Shown here: in pieces, positions 36,179 to 44,679 of the stretch
Layout: every line of letters starts with the position of its first letter
Numbering within the stretch: the stretch's first letter is position 1
Source of the DNA: Paenibacillus sp. PL2-23
GTDB lineage: Bacteria > Bacillota > Bacilli > Paenibacillales > Paenibacillaceae
Assembly: GCF_040834005.1 (NCBI RefSeq)
Contig: NZ_CP162129.1
Span: 4,116,001-4,180,000 of the forward strand
DNA: 64,000 bases
Direction of reading: 5' to 3'
The notes under the pieces: model-generated
The model's database searches: none
What the model was told of the DNA's origin: nothing
The model's input: the letters and a program-made list of their open reading frames with translations, nothing else
Position numbers and translations under genes: made by a program

Positions 36179-37282
36179 TTACTCCGACTCCATCCGAAAC
36201 ACCGTATCGTCAGACCCTTCCGACAGATTGGCATCCTGGGCGGACTTGCCGACCCCCTGCGACGTTTCGTTCGGGTTGGTGGACACGCCGGCTCCAGGCG
36301 CGAGCGGCACCGAGATATTGGGCGCTGCCGGCGCGTTTTCTCCTACCGGCTTGCCCGAGCTGTCGTAATAATACATGGGCACATCGCCGACAACAAGCAA
36401 ATACGATATCGGAATTTCGGTTTCCACCAGCTCCGGCTCGGAGTCGAACGGAATAATGATGGATACCTCCGCTACCACTTTAATATAGACCTCGACGAGT
36501 ACCATATTAATGGCGGCGTTGCGTTCCCGAGTGCTGAGCTCGACCTTCACCGCGCCAACAGGCTCGAATCTCACAGGCACCTTAGGGCCGAAGGAGGAAA
36601 TAATCGCGCTGTTCAGCGCGTGGCCAATTGGAATATTTTCCGGGATGTCCTTAATTTCGCTGAACGTATTCTGAACCGTGTTGATCGTCTCCGAAGTGAT
36701 GCTCATATGCTCGGCGTAATTAAGCATGAACCCGGATATTTTGCCATCGCCGTTCATCTTCCAATCAATCAGCTTCTCCGATTCGGACTTCCGGGCCACC
36801 TGCTCTGTAATCGCTTTGTTGATGGCTTGGGTAGCAACCTGCTTAACCCTGACTTTGGCAATATTCATAAGGGGCGGCCTCAGATTGCGTTCAACAAATA
36901 TGAAAGAAGGCACGGAAAACAGGAGCATGCAGACGAGCATAAGCAAAAGCAGCGTGCGCTTCCGGAGCCTTCTCTTCGGCCTGATGTCGCTTGGCTTCGC
37001 GCCCCAGGAGGAAACCTTCGCCTGCGAGCCGCTGCCTAGCTTGATGGAGATCAGCGGCCCTCGCTTGCCCCAGCCGCCGCCCGATCTCGCTCCCGATGGC
37101 CGCACTCCCCACCCGCCCGGCATTACGCTTCTCCCAGAACCGGAGCCCCACCTCGCGCCAGAGCCCCCCGAGCTGGATGGTCTTGCGCCGGAGCTCCCCC
37201 AGCTCATTTTTTTCACCCTCCGGAAGGAGCCCCAGCTTCTTCCTGCCCGAAAGCCCCAGCCCTTCTTCCCCCATTTGGCCAT
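36179..37282 (-). CDS. yunB: Sporulation protein YunB with long N-terminal extension
   Basis: 367 residues. Residues about 110-330 match YunB: one membrane helix (RTLLLLMLVCMLLFSVPSF, about 109-127), then an extracytoplasmic domain with RVKQVATQAINKAI, GKISGFMLNYAEHMSI and IPIGHALNS. YunB is sigma-E dependent in B. subtilis and needed for normal sporulation. Unusual here: about 100 residues before the helix are low complexity (Gly, Ser, Trp, Arg, Lys), and the C-terminus has a further 50-residue Pro/Ser/Asn-rich tail. GGAGGG lies 7 nt before the ATG. Confidence 0.9.
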   Translation of the reverse strand: MAKWGKKGWGFRAGRSWGSFRRVKKMSWGSSGARPSSSGGSGARWGSGSGRSVMPGGWGVRPSGARSGGGWGKRGPLISIKLGSGSQAKVSSWGAKPSDIRPKRRLRKRTLLLLMLVCMLLFSVPSFIFVERNLRPPLMNIAKVRVKQVATQAINKAITEQVARKSESEKLIDWKMNGDGKISGFMLNYAEHMSITSETINTVQNTFSEIKDIPENIPIGHALNSAIISSFGPKVPVRFEPVGAVKVELSTRERNAAINMVLVEVYIKVVAEVSIIIPFDSEPELVETEIPISYLLVVGDVPMYYYDSSGKPVGENAPAAPNISVPLAPGAGVSTNPNETSQGVGKSAQDANLSEGSDDTVFRMESE

Positions 37283-37339
37283 ACGTCATCCCTCCATCCG
37301 CTCGTCCTTCGTTGTATCATTCATATGAAGGAGGGGAAC

Positions 37340-37379
37340 AAAAAAGAAGGCCTGCCTTCGACCTTCGAGGCAAGCCTTC
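37340..37379 (-). terminator. Terminator after the sugar-phosphate isomerase-like gene
   Basis: GAAGGC-xTGCC-TCGA arms pair across a 3-nt loop and six T follow on the minus strand. It begins 3 nt after the stop codon. Confidence 0.9.
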
Positions 37380-37382
37380 CTA

Positions 37383-38252
37383 TTATCCGACTAATGATTT
37401 GATATAAGCGATATTGTCGCGCAGCAGCGTCTCCGTATCGGCCGAACCGCTGAAATCCTCGAAGCTGAGCCAGCCGTCATAGCCAATAGCCTTCAGCGCG
37501 TTAATAACCGTTGGCCAATGAACGGCTCCTTCTCTGAGAGCGCCCCACTGCGAACGCCACAGAGGATCGTGCTCGCCGCTCTCCGTCGACGGCACAGGAG
37601 CGTCGGTACGGTGCCAAACCGCATTTTTTACATGCACATGTCCCAGATAAGGTCCCAATATTTCCAGCCCCATCTTGTACTGTTCGTAGCCTTCGTGCAC
37701 CATGTTGCCCGGGTCGTAGATGACGCCGATTCGGTTCGGGTCGAAGCCGTCGACGAGTCGGCGAGCGGCGGATGCGCTGCACGCGATATTGCCGTGATGC
37801 ACCTCGATCATCGCCTTGACGCCGTAGACTGCGCTCAGCTTATCGGCCTCCTCAAGATAGGCTCTTGCTTCCGAAAATAGATCAATATAGGAGCGGCTCC
37901 GGTCATAGCCCGGTACGCCGACGCGAATGGACGGCGCGCCCAGCTGCTTCGCCGCCTTCATGGCACGCTCCGTCGCGGCGATATCTCCGCTTGCGATATA
38001 GGAAGCAAGGTTAGGCGCGCCAAGTCCCGCCCCATCCATCAATGCGCGAACTGCAGCCAGCTCATCCTCCGTCGAGTCTGCCGCTACCGTGGACAGATTG
38101 TTGCCCCAGAAGGAAGGCTGCTCGTCTTTTTTTGCGGGATTATTATTCGTAAAGCGCCATTCCACGCCATCATATCCATATTCCTTAAGCAACTGCGCTG
38201 TTCGCTCCAGCGAGCAGTCCGGTGTCATCACTGTAAAAACTGCGTATTTCAT
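37383..38252 (-). CDS. Sugar phosphate isomerase/epimerase-like TIM-barrel protein
   Basis: 289 residues of the AP-endonuclease-2/xylose-isomerase-like superfamily: GYDGVEWRF near the start, IRVGVPGY, MIEVHHGNIACSA (metal-ligand Glu), GVIYDPGNMVHEG (Asp/His) and GHVHVKNAVWH, ending with YDGWLSFEDF. Metal ligands for a divalent cation are present. Substrate unknown; such proteins isomerise or epimerise keto-sugars or inositol derivatives. It stands alone with its own terminator. Confidence 0.85.
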   Translation of the reverse strand: MKYAVFTVMTPDCSLERTAQLLKEYGYDGVEWRFTNNNPAKKDEQPSFWGNNLSTVAADSTEDELAAVRALMDGAGLGAPNLASYIASGDIAATERAMKAAKQLGAPSIRVGVPGYDRSRSYIDLFSEARAYLEEADKLSAVYGVKAMIEVHHGNIACSASAARRLVDGFDPNRIGVIYDPGNMVHEGYEQYKMGLEILGPYLGHVHVKNAVWHRTDAPVPSTESGEHDPLWRSQWGALREGAVHWPTVINALKAIGYDGWLSFEDFSGSADTETLLRDNIAYIKSLVG

Positions 38253-38350
38253 TGTTCCATCTCCTTTGCCCGTTTGTTCTCATCTTAACATGCGCGCGGG
38301 CGGATAGCTTGGTTGCGCTTTGCCTGATGTCCACTGTCATTTGACTGTGG

Positions 38351-38379
38351 TTGTTCAATACGCGTATTTGCGCTAGACT
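38351..38379 (+). promoter_or_regulatory. Promoter with palindromic spacer ahead of a 71-residue gene
   Basis: TTGTTC (38351-38356), 17-nt spacer, TAGACT (38374-38379). The spacer starts with a perfect 12-bp palindrome AATACGCGTATT (38357-38368), well placed to be an operator. About 63 nt before the ATG of the small gene. Confidence 0.5.
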
Positions 38380-38441
38380 AGAGGGCAGCAACGGCAGGCA
38401 GCTCGCCAGCCGTCATCTACAGAAACGAGAGGGGCTTACCA

Positions 38442-38657
38442 ATGTCGTTGAACCGCAAGCTGCTGACCGACGCTGACTTTCAGGAAGCGCTGGACAAGGG
38501 AACCCGCATCCGCGTGTTCCGGGATAATCAGATCGTTGACGCCAGCTCCGTCCTCGTACGCTTCGACGAGAATACGGTCGTCACGCAATCCAGCGTAAGC
38601 GACCTTATGTACCATACGCGCGCGGCATGTGAGTTTTTTGATCTGAGGAAGAGATAG
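38442..38657 (+). CDS. Small protein of unknown function, 71 residues
   Basis: MSLNRKLLTDADFQEALDKG, then a beta-rich stretch (RIRVFRDNQIVDASSVLVRF) and a C-terminal helix with AACEFFDLRKR. GAGAGGGG lies 8 nt before the ATG and a good promoter is upstream. Cytoplasmic, no signal peptide or motif. I do not recognise a family. Confidence 0.7.
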   Translation: MSLNRKLLTDADFQEALDKGTRIRVFRDNQIVDASSVLVRFDENTVVTQSSVSDLMYHTRAACEFFDLRKR

Positions 38658-38683
38658 CGGCAAGCAAGAATGGTTGTTATCCG

Positions 38684-39442
38684 CTACTCCTCCGGCAGCT
38701 GTCGGATGCGCATGTCGCTCGTCATCAGCAGCTTGGGATACAGCATGCTGAGCAGCATGCTCGTCATCGCCGCTGATGCGGTATGTGAGAACAGGATGAG
38801 AATCTGATACCGAACCGCTTCAACAGGGTCCGCTCCAGCGATAATCATGCCCGTCATCATACCCGGCAGCTGAACAAGTCCCACTGTCTTCAGACTGTCG
38901 ATTGTTGGAATCATGCTGAACCGCACGGCCCGCTTCATCGCGCCCTGCAGCGCTTGACCCGTGGATGCGCCAAGCGCCAGCAGCGTTTCAATCTCCCCTC
39001 TAGAGCTGACAAGCTCGCGCTTGACCGATGTGGTGAAGAGGCCCGCTACAATCATAGCGTTGCCGATGGTCATACCGCTGAGTGGAATGATATATTGCGG
39101 CTTCGGCTCAATGATGCCGAGTCCCAGTAGGAACAACATCATAAATGCTTCCATCGCCGCAATGGTTAACGCGATCCGCCAGAATACCCCCTCCATGCCA
39201 GCTCCCCGCTTCGCTGCGTTCCACGAAGCGACAGCGATCATGATCACAATAATGACCACTAGCATGCCGAAATGATCGGTCCCAAACACATAATGCAGCA
39301 CATAACCAATAGCCAGAAGCTGGACGGCTGCCCGGATGCAGCCTACGGCGATGCTTTTCTCCAATCCAAGCTTCTTCCAGAAGGACACAAACATGGTGAT
39401 TAACACAAATACAAGAGTGAAGCTGAGCGCCATTAAAGTCAT
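38684..39442 (-). CDS. fetB: FetB-type ABC permease (UPF0014, iron export)
   Basis: 252 residues, about seven membrane segments, with GCIRAAVQLLAIGYVL near residue 34, GLGIIEPKPQYIIPLSGMTIGNAM and the QLPGMMTGMIIAGADPVEAVRYQ block of UPF0014. FetAB in E. coli exports iron and helps under oxidative stress. It overlaps fetA by 4 nt. Iron is inferred from the family; the substrate is not visible. Confidence 0.88.
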   Translation of the reverse strand: MTLMALSFTLVFVLITMFVSFWKKLGLEKSIAVGCIRAAVQLLAIGYVLHYVFGTDHFGMLVVIIVIMIAVASWNAAKRGAGMEGVFWRIALTIAAMEAFMMLFLLGLGIIEPKPQYIIPLSGMTIGNAMIVAGLFTTSVKRELVSSRGEIETLLALGASTGQALQGAMKRAVRFSMIPTIDSLKTVGLVQLPGMMTGMIIAGADPVEAVRYQILILFSHTASAAMTSMLLSMLYPKLLMTSDMRIRQLPEE

Positions 39443-40119
39443 CGGGCTACCTCCGACACCGTTAAGTGCCCATTAGCCAGCGTCCAATGCAACGTGGCTG
39501 CCCGCTGCGCCTGCTCCGGTTGATGAGTCACCCAGATCAGCGTCAAGCCTTCGGAACGCTGGCGCTCCAGCAGCAGCTCCTCCACACGCCTGCCGTTTTC
39601 TTCATCGAGTGAAGCCGTCACCTCGTCAAGCAGCAGCATCAGAGGACGCAGCAGCAATGACCGCACCAATGCGAGTCGCTGCTTCTCCCCTCCCGATAGC
39701 TCCGAGGCTGGCTTTGACAGCTGCCCTCCCTCAAGGCCGCAGCGCTCAAGCAAGCCATAAGCAAAGCTCTCATCGAACGGCTTGCCATGCAGCTTGCTGA
39801 CGATTCGCAAATTATCGTCTACTGTTCCAGGCAGCATGACAGGCTGCTGCGCCACGTAACATACCTTTTGCCGCCATTGCCTCAGATCCCATTGCCGGAA
39901 CGTCTTCCCCTGCAGCCGCAAATCGCCTTCCTCCACAGCTTCCATACAGGCGAGCATACGAAGCAGCGTGCTTTTCCCTTGTCCGGAAGCACCCGTAATC
40001 GCGATACTGACGGGCTCATGGATTACCGCGGTCAGGCCGCTGAACAAGATGCGCTCTCTCCCCTCTGCATCGGGAGGCAGGCGCTTGCTCAAGCTGTCGA
40101 TTTCAAATAACGATCCCAT
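39439..40119 (-). CDS. fetA: FetA-type ABC ATP-binding protein
   Basis: 226 residues from the ATG at 40119, with AGGTGGTGA five nt upstream; an in-frame GTG at 40131 lies inside that site. Walker A TGASGQGKSTLLRM, signature ELSGGEKQRLALVRS, Walker B LMLLLDEVTASLD (with Val after Glu instead of Pro) and WVTHQPEQA are seen. Partner of FetB. Confidence 0.9.
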   Translation of the reverse strand: MGSLFEIDSLSKRLPPDAEGRERILFSGLTAVIHEPVSIAITGASGQGKSTLLRMLACMEAVEEGDLRLQGKTFRQWDLRQWRQKVCYVAQQPVMLPGTVDDNLRIVSKLHGKPFDESFAYGLLERCGLEGGQLSKPASELSGGEKQRLALVRSLLLRPLMLLLDEVTASLDEENGRRVEELLLERQRSEGLTLIWVTHQPEQAQRAATLHWTLANGHLTVSEVAR

Positions 40120-40298
40120 TTCCGTCACCACCTGTTATTTCCTGTTTTTCTCTTTCTGAACATACCGCTTCTTAAGTAGATTTGCAAAAAAAGGCAATTA
40201 CCCGCGAGCGACAAGGCATAAAGCTCTCACCTGTGGTAGAATGGAATGAAGTCTTGATACAGGCTATACATTGTTTGGCAAGGAGAGTTCAAATTAGT

Positions 40299-41516
40299 AT
40301 GACTAAGATGTTGAAATCGGATGAAGAACAAATACTGAAAGTGTTCGATAACTTGCAGGAGGATATCGATAAATCGGCAGCGAAGTGGGCAGAAAAGCGA
40401 TTCAAGCCCATTTCGCCGTCCATTTCACTGACGCAAGGCTTGTCCCGGCTGACAAAAGACGACCTGAACGTCATCCGTACGAATTTGGAGATAAAAGGGG
40501 TCAGCAGCCTGAAGAAGGATGAGCTGGTCGAGGTGCTCGCTAAAGGCATTGTGGAGCAAGCCCCCTATTATTTCGATCGGCTGGAGGAGCGGCGTTATGC
40601 TTTTACATCGAGCCTGGTTAACAGTAACGGGGTTGTGTCCCTGGAGGAGAAGGAATTTAACCCTTATCTCTTCAGTGACTTCGTTGATCTAGGGTTCATC
40701 TATACGGGCAGTATAAATGGAGCGAAGTCGCTTGTTATGCCGGCAGAGCTGCAGCAAGCGTTCAAGGCTATTGATACGCCAGCCTATCGTTCTATCGTGG
40801 CACGCAATACGGAATGGTGCAAGCTGACGCAAGGCTTGCTCTATTATTACGGGGCGCTGACCCCGGAGGATTTCGCCAAGCTTATTAAGAAGTATATCGG
40901 CGAGCAGGACAGCTCTGATATGGCATCCATTGTGTTGATGTATTCCGATCTTTATGACTATTATGTCGAGGACGGTATCTTCCGCTACATTTCGGTCTCT
41001 GATGAGGGGCATATCTGGGACGAGCAGAAGCTTAGACCAACCCTGGATTATTATCCGTTCACGAAGGAACAGCTGCTTCAAGCAGGCGAGGTTGATTTCG
41101 TGGACCGCACTCCTGCTCATCAAGCGTTCGCCGCATTCCTGTCGACCCATTTCGATATGTCACCTGAAGAAGCAGGCGAGGTTGCGGACGAGTGTGTCTC
41201 AAGCATTCAAGCCGGCTTCTCCATGCAAGACGTAATAGATGAGCTGGGGCTCATTATTGAATTTGAAAAACGAATCATGGAACGGTTCATGGGAGCCTTG
41301 ATTCCACTTATGAATCAGACGCGCAAGTGGCATCTGAAGGGATATTCCCCAGACGAGTTTGCCGCCTCAAATGGGGTTGGACCTTTGGCGTCTCCTCCAG
41401 TCCGCAAGGCTGCTCCATCCAATGTCGTCAACTTCCCTACGGGCAATAAGGTTGGACGGAACGAGCCCTGCCCATGCGGCAGCGGCAAGAAGTATAAGAA
41501 ATGCTGCGGCGGGTGA
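40299..41516 (+). CDS. SEC-C motif protein of unknown function
   Basis: 405 residues. The C-terminus is a SEC-C zinc motif (PCPCGSGKKYKKCC), as at the end of SecA. The N-terminal third holds a Rho-N/HeH-like helix pair (LTKDDLNVIRTNLEIKGVSSLKKDELVEVL split, about 48-78), and the middle is helical with no motif I know. AGGAGAG lies 11 nt before the ATG; an open frame to 40182 lacks a ribosome site. Many Bacilli carry such proteins; a nucleic-acid or ribosome link is only inferred. Confidence 0.8.
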   Translation: MTKMLKSDEEQILKVFDNLQEDIDKSAAKWAEKRFKPISPSISLTQGLSRLTKDDLNVIRTNLEIKGVSSLKKDELVEVLAKGIVEQAPYYFDRLEERRYAFTSSLVNSNGVVSLEEKEFNPYLFSDFVDLGFIYTGSINGAKSLVMPAELQQAFKAIDTPAYRSIVARNTEWCKLTQGLLYYYGALTPEDFAKLIKKYIGEQDSSDMASIVLMYSDLYDYYVEDGIFRYISVSDEGHIWDEQKLRPTLDYYPFTKEQLLQAGEVDFVDRTPAHQAFAAFLSTHFDMSPEEAGEVADECVSSIQAGFSMQDVIDELGLIIEFEKRIMERFMGALIPLMNQTRKWHLKGYSPDEFAASNGVGPLASPPVRKAAPSNVVNFPTGNKVGRNEPCPCGSGKKYKKCCGG

Positions 41517-41579
41517 GAAATCCTCTATCGAGGCCTTTCAAAGATGAGCGACCGCGTTTAGATGTAGGATTTATCGCCA

Positions 41580-41625
41580 AATAGAATTTCCGTTTTCGAA
41601 TGCTCGAAAACTTATACATTCTATT
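41580..41625. repeat. Nested inverted repeat in a 313-nt gene-free stretch
   Basis: Outer arms AATAGAAT (41580-41587) and ATTCTATT (41618-41625), inner arms TTTTCGA (41593-41599) and TCGAAAA (41604-41610), followed by a run of ten A. It lies in the gap 41517-41829 between the SEC-C and acyltransferase genes, in which I see no gene. The A-run would be a T-run on minus, but no minus gene ends here. Confidence 0.5.
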
Positions 41626-41642
41626 GTGAAAAAAAAAACGAA

Positions 41643-41693
41643 AAGGGGCTGTCCTCCAGTCATCTCGTGATGACTTTGGGGGACAGCCCCTTC
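41643..41693 (+). terminator. Terminator-like double hairpin downstream of the SEC-C gene
   Basis: AAGGGGCTGTCC pairs perfectly with GGACAGCCCCTT, and AGTCATC/GATGACT forms a second stem inside; CTTTCG follows. It is 127 nt beyond the SEC-C stop and before the acyltransferase gene. Confidence 0.7.
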
Positions 41694-41829
41694 TTTCGAT
41701 TCCCATGCGATTTGGCGCTTAACAATTGGAATAGGACTGAACATCTGCGGTTATTTCAAGCTTAATCAGGCAGGAATTGCTTCAGCTAAGGCGAACATTA
41801 CTCATGGACTGAACTTAAAGGGGTGCGCC

Positions 41830-42972
41830 ATGGAACTGTTGTTATTATCCGAGGAGGTAACCGAGCATTACTGCAGGAAAATTCTAATGCCAGAGGGTGC
41901 GACTGCCATACTGGTGCAAATCGCGGGTGCTATTAACCAGGATCAGAAGCTTTATGACATTTATGAAGCCTTCTATCGCCATGAAATAGAGAGCGGCCAT
42001 TGGACGACGGTCTGGGAGCCTTTAACGATAGATCCTTACGTGACGGAAGTGTTCGGAGATGAAGCTTCCTTGTTCTATTTGCATGCGGCGCTGCAGCGGC
42101 TGCCTCTCGCGGAGCAGAGGTATGCCGAACGAGGACTCAGCGACGCTCTATTTGTGGAGACAATGCGGGATATCGGGGTATGGGTGCAGAACGCCTATCA
42201 TCTGGTCGGCTACTATGCCATACGTAATTTCAGCTGGATATGGCGGCATCTGGAAGCAAGAATGTTCCGTCTCGGCAGCATGCAATATATAGAAACGAAG
42301 TTTTCAGGGATCGTCAAAGGCTTTTACAACGCTGAGCAAGACGCCTTCCTGCTCTTATGCGGCCCCGGCATGGAGCTAAGAGCCAACGGCGATATGCAGG
42401 GCGTCTGCCAGAAGGAGAAGACGACCGACGGGTTCGTGACGGTATACGAGGAGACCGAGGATTATTATCGGGGGCATCCTGTAACCCCTATTGGCAAGGG
42501 CCTGCGTGAGCAGGTTACGCTGAGGAAAGACGAATGGGCGAAGGTGCTGGACAAGGATGACAGCTTGCTCGAAATTCATATCCCAAGAGATGCCGCCTTC
42601 GATATGGAGAGCGTCAAAGCCTCCTACGCGGAGGCCAAGCATTTTTTTGCAGCTTACTTTCCAGAGATCAAGTGTAAGGGGATGGTATGCCATACGTGGC
42701 TATTTACGCCTCAGCTGCGGGATATGCTTTCTTCATCAAGCAATATTATCCGGTTTCAGAAGCAATTCTATCTGTATCCGACCGCAGGCTCGGTTCGTTT
42801 CTTATGGAACTTCGTATTTAATGAGTTGACCGAGGTCAAGGATGCGGTCGCTGATACGTCATTAAGAAAAAAAGTATTGGATTATGTGCAAGAAGAGAGA
42901 GAGATATTTGATATGAACGGCGTATTTCTTGACCTATGCGGCGAATTCGGCGATGTAAGCTATAAGGAATGA
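41830..42972 (+). CDS. Acyltransferase-like protein (NAT_N/GNAT_C type)
   Basis: 380 residues. The pattern fits proteins with an N-terminal NAT_N-like domain (about 1-150) and a GNAT-like C-terminal domain (about 160-330) common in Clostridia and Paenibacillus: LEIHIPRDAAFDMESVKASY, CHTWLFTPQLRDML and RFLWNFVF stand out. This assignment is from recall of the family look and is tentative; substrate unknown. AAAGGGG lies 8 nt before the ATG. No signal peptide. Confidence 0.6.
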   Translation: MELLLLSEEVTEHYCRKILMPEGATAILVQIAGAINQDQKLYDIYEAFYRHEIESGHWTTVWEPLTIDPYVTEVFGDEASLFYLHAALQRLPLAEQRYAERGLSDALFVETMRDIGVWVQNAYHLVGYYAIRNFSWIWRHLEARMFRLGSMQYIETKFSGIVKGFYNAEQDAFLLLCGPGMELRANGDMQGVCQKEKTTDGFVTVYEETEDYYRGHPVTPIGKGLREQVTLRKDEWAKVLDKDDSLLEIHIPRDAAFDMESVKASYAEAKHFFAAYFPEIKCKGMVCHTWLFTPQLRDMLSSSSNIIRFQKQFYLYPTAGSVRFLWNFVFNELTEVKDAVADTSLRKKVLDYVQEEREIFDMNGVFLDLCGEFGDVSYKE

Positions 42973-42982
42973 GAAAAACGAG

Positions 42983-43022
42983 AAGAGGCCGGCGGGGAAC
43001 CCATCCCGACCGGCCTCTTTAT
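42983..43022. terminator. Convergent terminator between the acyltransferase and sugar-binding protein genes
   Basis: AAGAGGCCGG pairs with CCGGCCTCTT, with an inner CGGG/CCCG stem; T-runs follow on plus (TTTATT) and, further out, on minus. It serves both convergent genes. Confidence 0.85.
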
Positions 43023-43033
43023 TGCTTCGCTGC

Positions 43034-44623
43034 TTAGCCCCGCTCAGCCAAATAAGCGAGCCACTGCTTCTTATACGCCTCTTGCACCTTGTCGAGTCCC
43101 GCCTGTTTCGCCTTCTCCATGAAGGTAGCGAGGCCTGCCTCAACGTCGGCGACCTGACCGGCCATCAGCGGGAACAGGTATTGCTTCTCCACCTGCTCCA
43201 GTGCGGCTCTCTCCGCCTGGTACTCCGTATAATCCTCCGCAAAGCCTGTAAAAATATCAGGCTGCTGCACTTTATCAAGCTCGGCAAAAATCTTCTCAAC
43301 GTTGTCATAGCTTGGTTCAAACAGCATAAATTCTGGATTGCGCCATGCCCATCCGTTCATCGCTTCGCGTCCGAAGCCGTTGGTATTGGCATCGCCGACC
43401 ATCTTGTAATAGCCGTTCTCTACTGTATAGTTCACGCCTTCAAAGCCATATTGCGTCAGCAGATTATAACGTTTGTCCGTAACCATCTTCTCGTAGAAGG
43501 CCAGCGCGCGCTCCGCGTTTTTGCTGTTCTTCGGAACGGCGAAGCCGTTGTGGATCGGATGCACCGGCGTCGCATAGCCGTTCGTCAGACCAAACGGGTG
43601 ATAGCCGAGATCCCACTCCGGATGCACCGACTTCATCTTGTTCAGCGTGCTGTTGTAGCGAGTCGGGTTATCGCCAAGCATCGCCGCCGCCGTGCCGTTC
43701 GCCAGCTTATCCTGGCTGCCTTCCGTTTCGTTCAGCTCGTTTTTGGAGAAGTAACCGTTGTCCGCCCAACGCTTGAACGTCTGCAGATCCTCCAGATGCT
43801 CCGGGGAACCCCAGTAGGACGTAATGTTGGCCGGATCGGCGTAAGGCGCGATCATACCATACGACATGGCGCCAACCCACTTGCGATAGAACTCCAGATA
43901 TACGTCAGATAATGCCCCGTCAATGCCCGCGCCGATCGCGATCGGTTGGATGCCGGGTTCATTTTTTTTGATGCCGTCCAAATACGCTTCCAGCGTCGGG
44001 ATATCGACCGGCTTCGGCAGATTATGTTTGGCGCGCAGATCCTCCCGCCAGACAAAGCCATTTGTCACGTATTCCTTGTATGTTGCAGGCACAGTGTAGA
44101 TGTGGCCGTCGATCTTAACCGCGTCCCACATATCCTGCGGTACAAATTCATACAGCGTCGGCGCAGCCTTGGGCAATAGATCCTCAAGCGGCAGGAACGC
44201 GCCTTTCTTCGAATATTGCTGGTACTGCGTCCACTCCGCGGTGAAGATCAGGTCAACAGCCTGCCCGGTGGAGAGCAGCAGCTTATATTTCTGATCCCAA
44301 TCCGTCCATGTGGTGTAGTTGAACTTGACGGTTGCGTTAAGATCCTCCAGAGCCATCTTGTTAATCTCCGCTTCGATCTTGGGCAGATCCTTCGGCGCAT
44401 TGCCAAGCATGTAGAATTGCAGCTCCACCTTCTTCGACGTATCAAGGCCTGCTGGCTCTTCTTTGGCCGCAGAGCTGGCCGAAGGAGAAGCAGACTCGCT
44501 TGGCTTCGCCGAGCTGTTGCCGCCATTGCCACCGTTGTTGTTGCTGGAGCATGCAGCCAGAACAGATAGCAGCAGCACGAACGCCAGCATGAGACATGTC
44601 ATTTTTTTCGATTTCCCCAACAT
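43034..44623 (-). CDS. Extracellular sugar-binding lipoprotein (LipO-like)
   Basis: 529 residues with lipobox LAACS (Cys near 26) followed by a Ser/Asn/Gly-rich linker, then a solute-binding fold (LQFYMLGNAPKDLPKIEAEI-like start at about residue 70; TGQAVDLIFTAEWTQYQQY). The length and ending are those of the LipO/YtcQ-type proteins that work with LplB/LplC permeases on oligosaccharides. Last gene of its operon; GGGAGG lies upstream of the ATG. The DUF3502-like C-terminal part is inferred. Confidence 0.88.
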   Translation of the reverse strand: MLGKSKKMTCLMLAFVLLLSVLAACSSNNNGGNGGNSSAKPSESASPSASSAAKEEPAGLDTSKKVELQFYMLGNAPKDLPKIEAEINKMALEDLNATVKFNYTTWTDWDQKYKLLLSTGQAVDLIFTAEWTQYQQYSKKGAFLPLEDLLPKAAPTLYEFVPQDMWDAVKIDGHIYTVPATYKEYVTNGFVWREDLRAKHNLPKPVDIPTLEAYLDGIKKNEPGIQPIAIGAGIDGALSDVYLEFYRKWVGAMSYGMIAPYADPANITSYWGSPEHLEDLQTFKRWADNGYFSKNELNETEGSQDKLANGTAAAMLGDNPTRYNSTLNKMKSVHPEWDLGYHPFGLTNGYATPVHPIHNGFAVPKNSKNAERALAFYEKMVTDKRYNLLTQYGFEGVNYTVENGYYKMVGDANTNGFGREAMNGWAWRNPEFMLFEPSYDNVEKIFAELDKVQQPDIFTGFAEDYTEYQAERAALEQVEKQYLFPLMAGQVADVEAGLATFMEKAKQAGLDKVQEAYKKQWLAYLAERG

Positions 44624-44679
44624 GTGAATCCTCCCTTTTCTTCCCGCATATTTATGTTAGCATGCCGCAGGGGCAAGTT

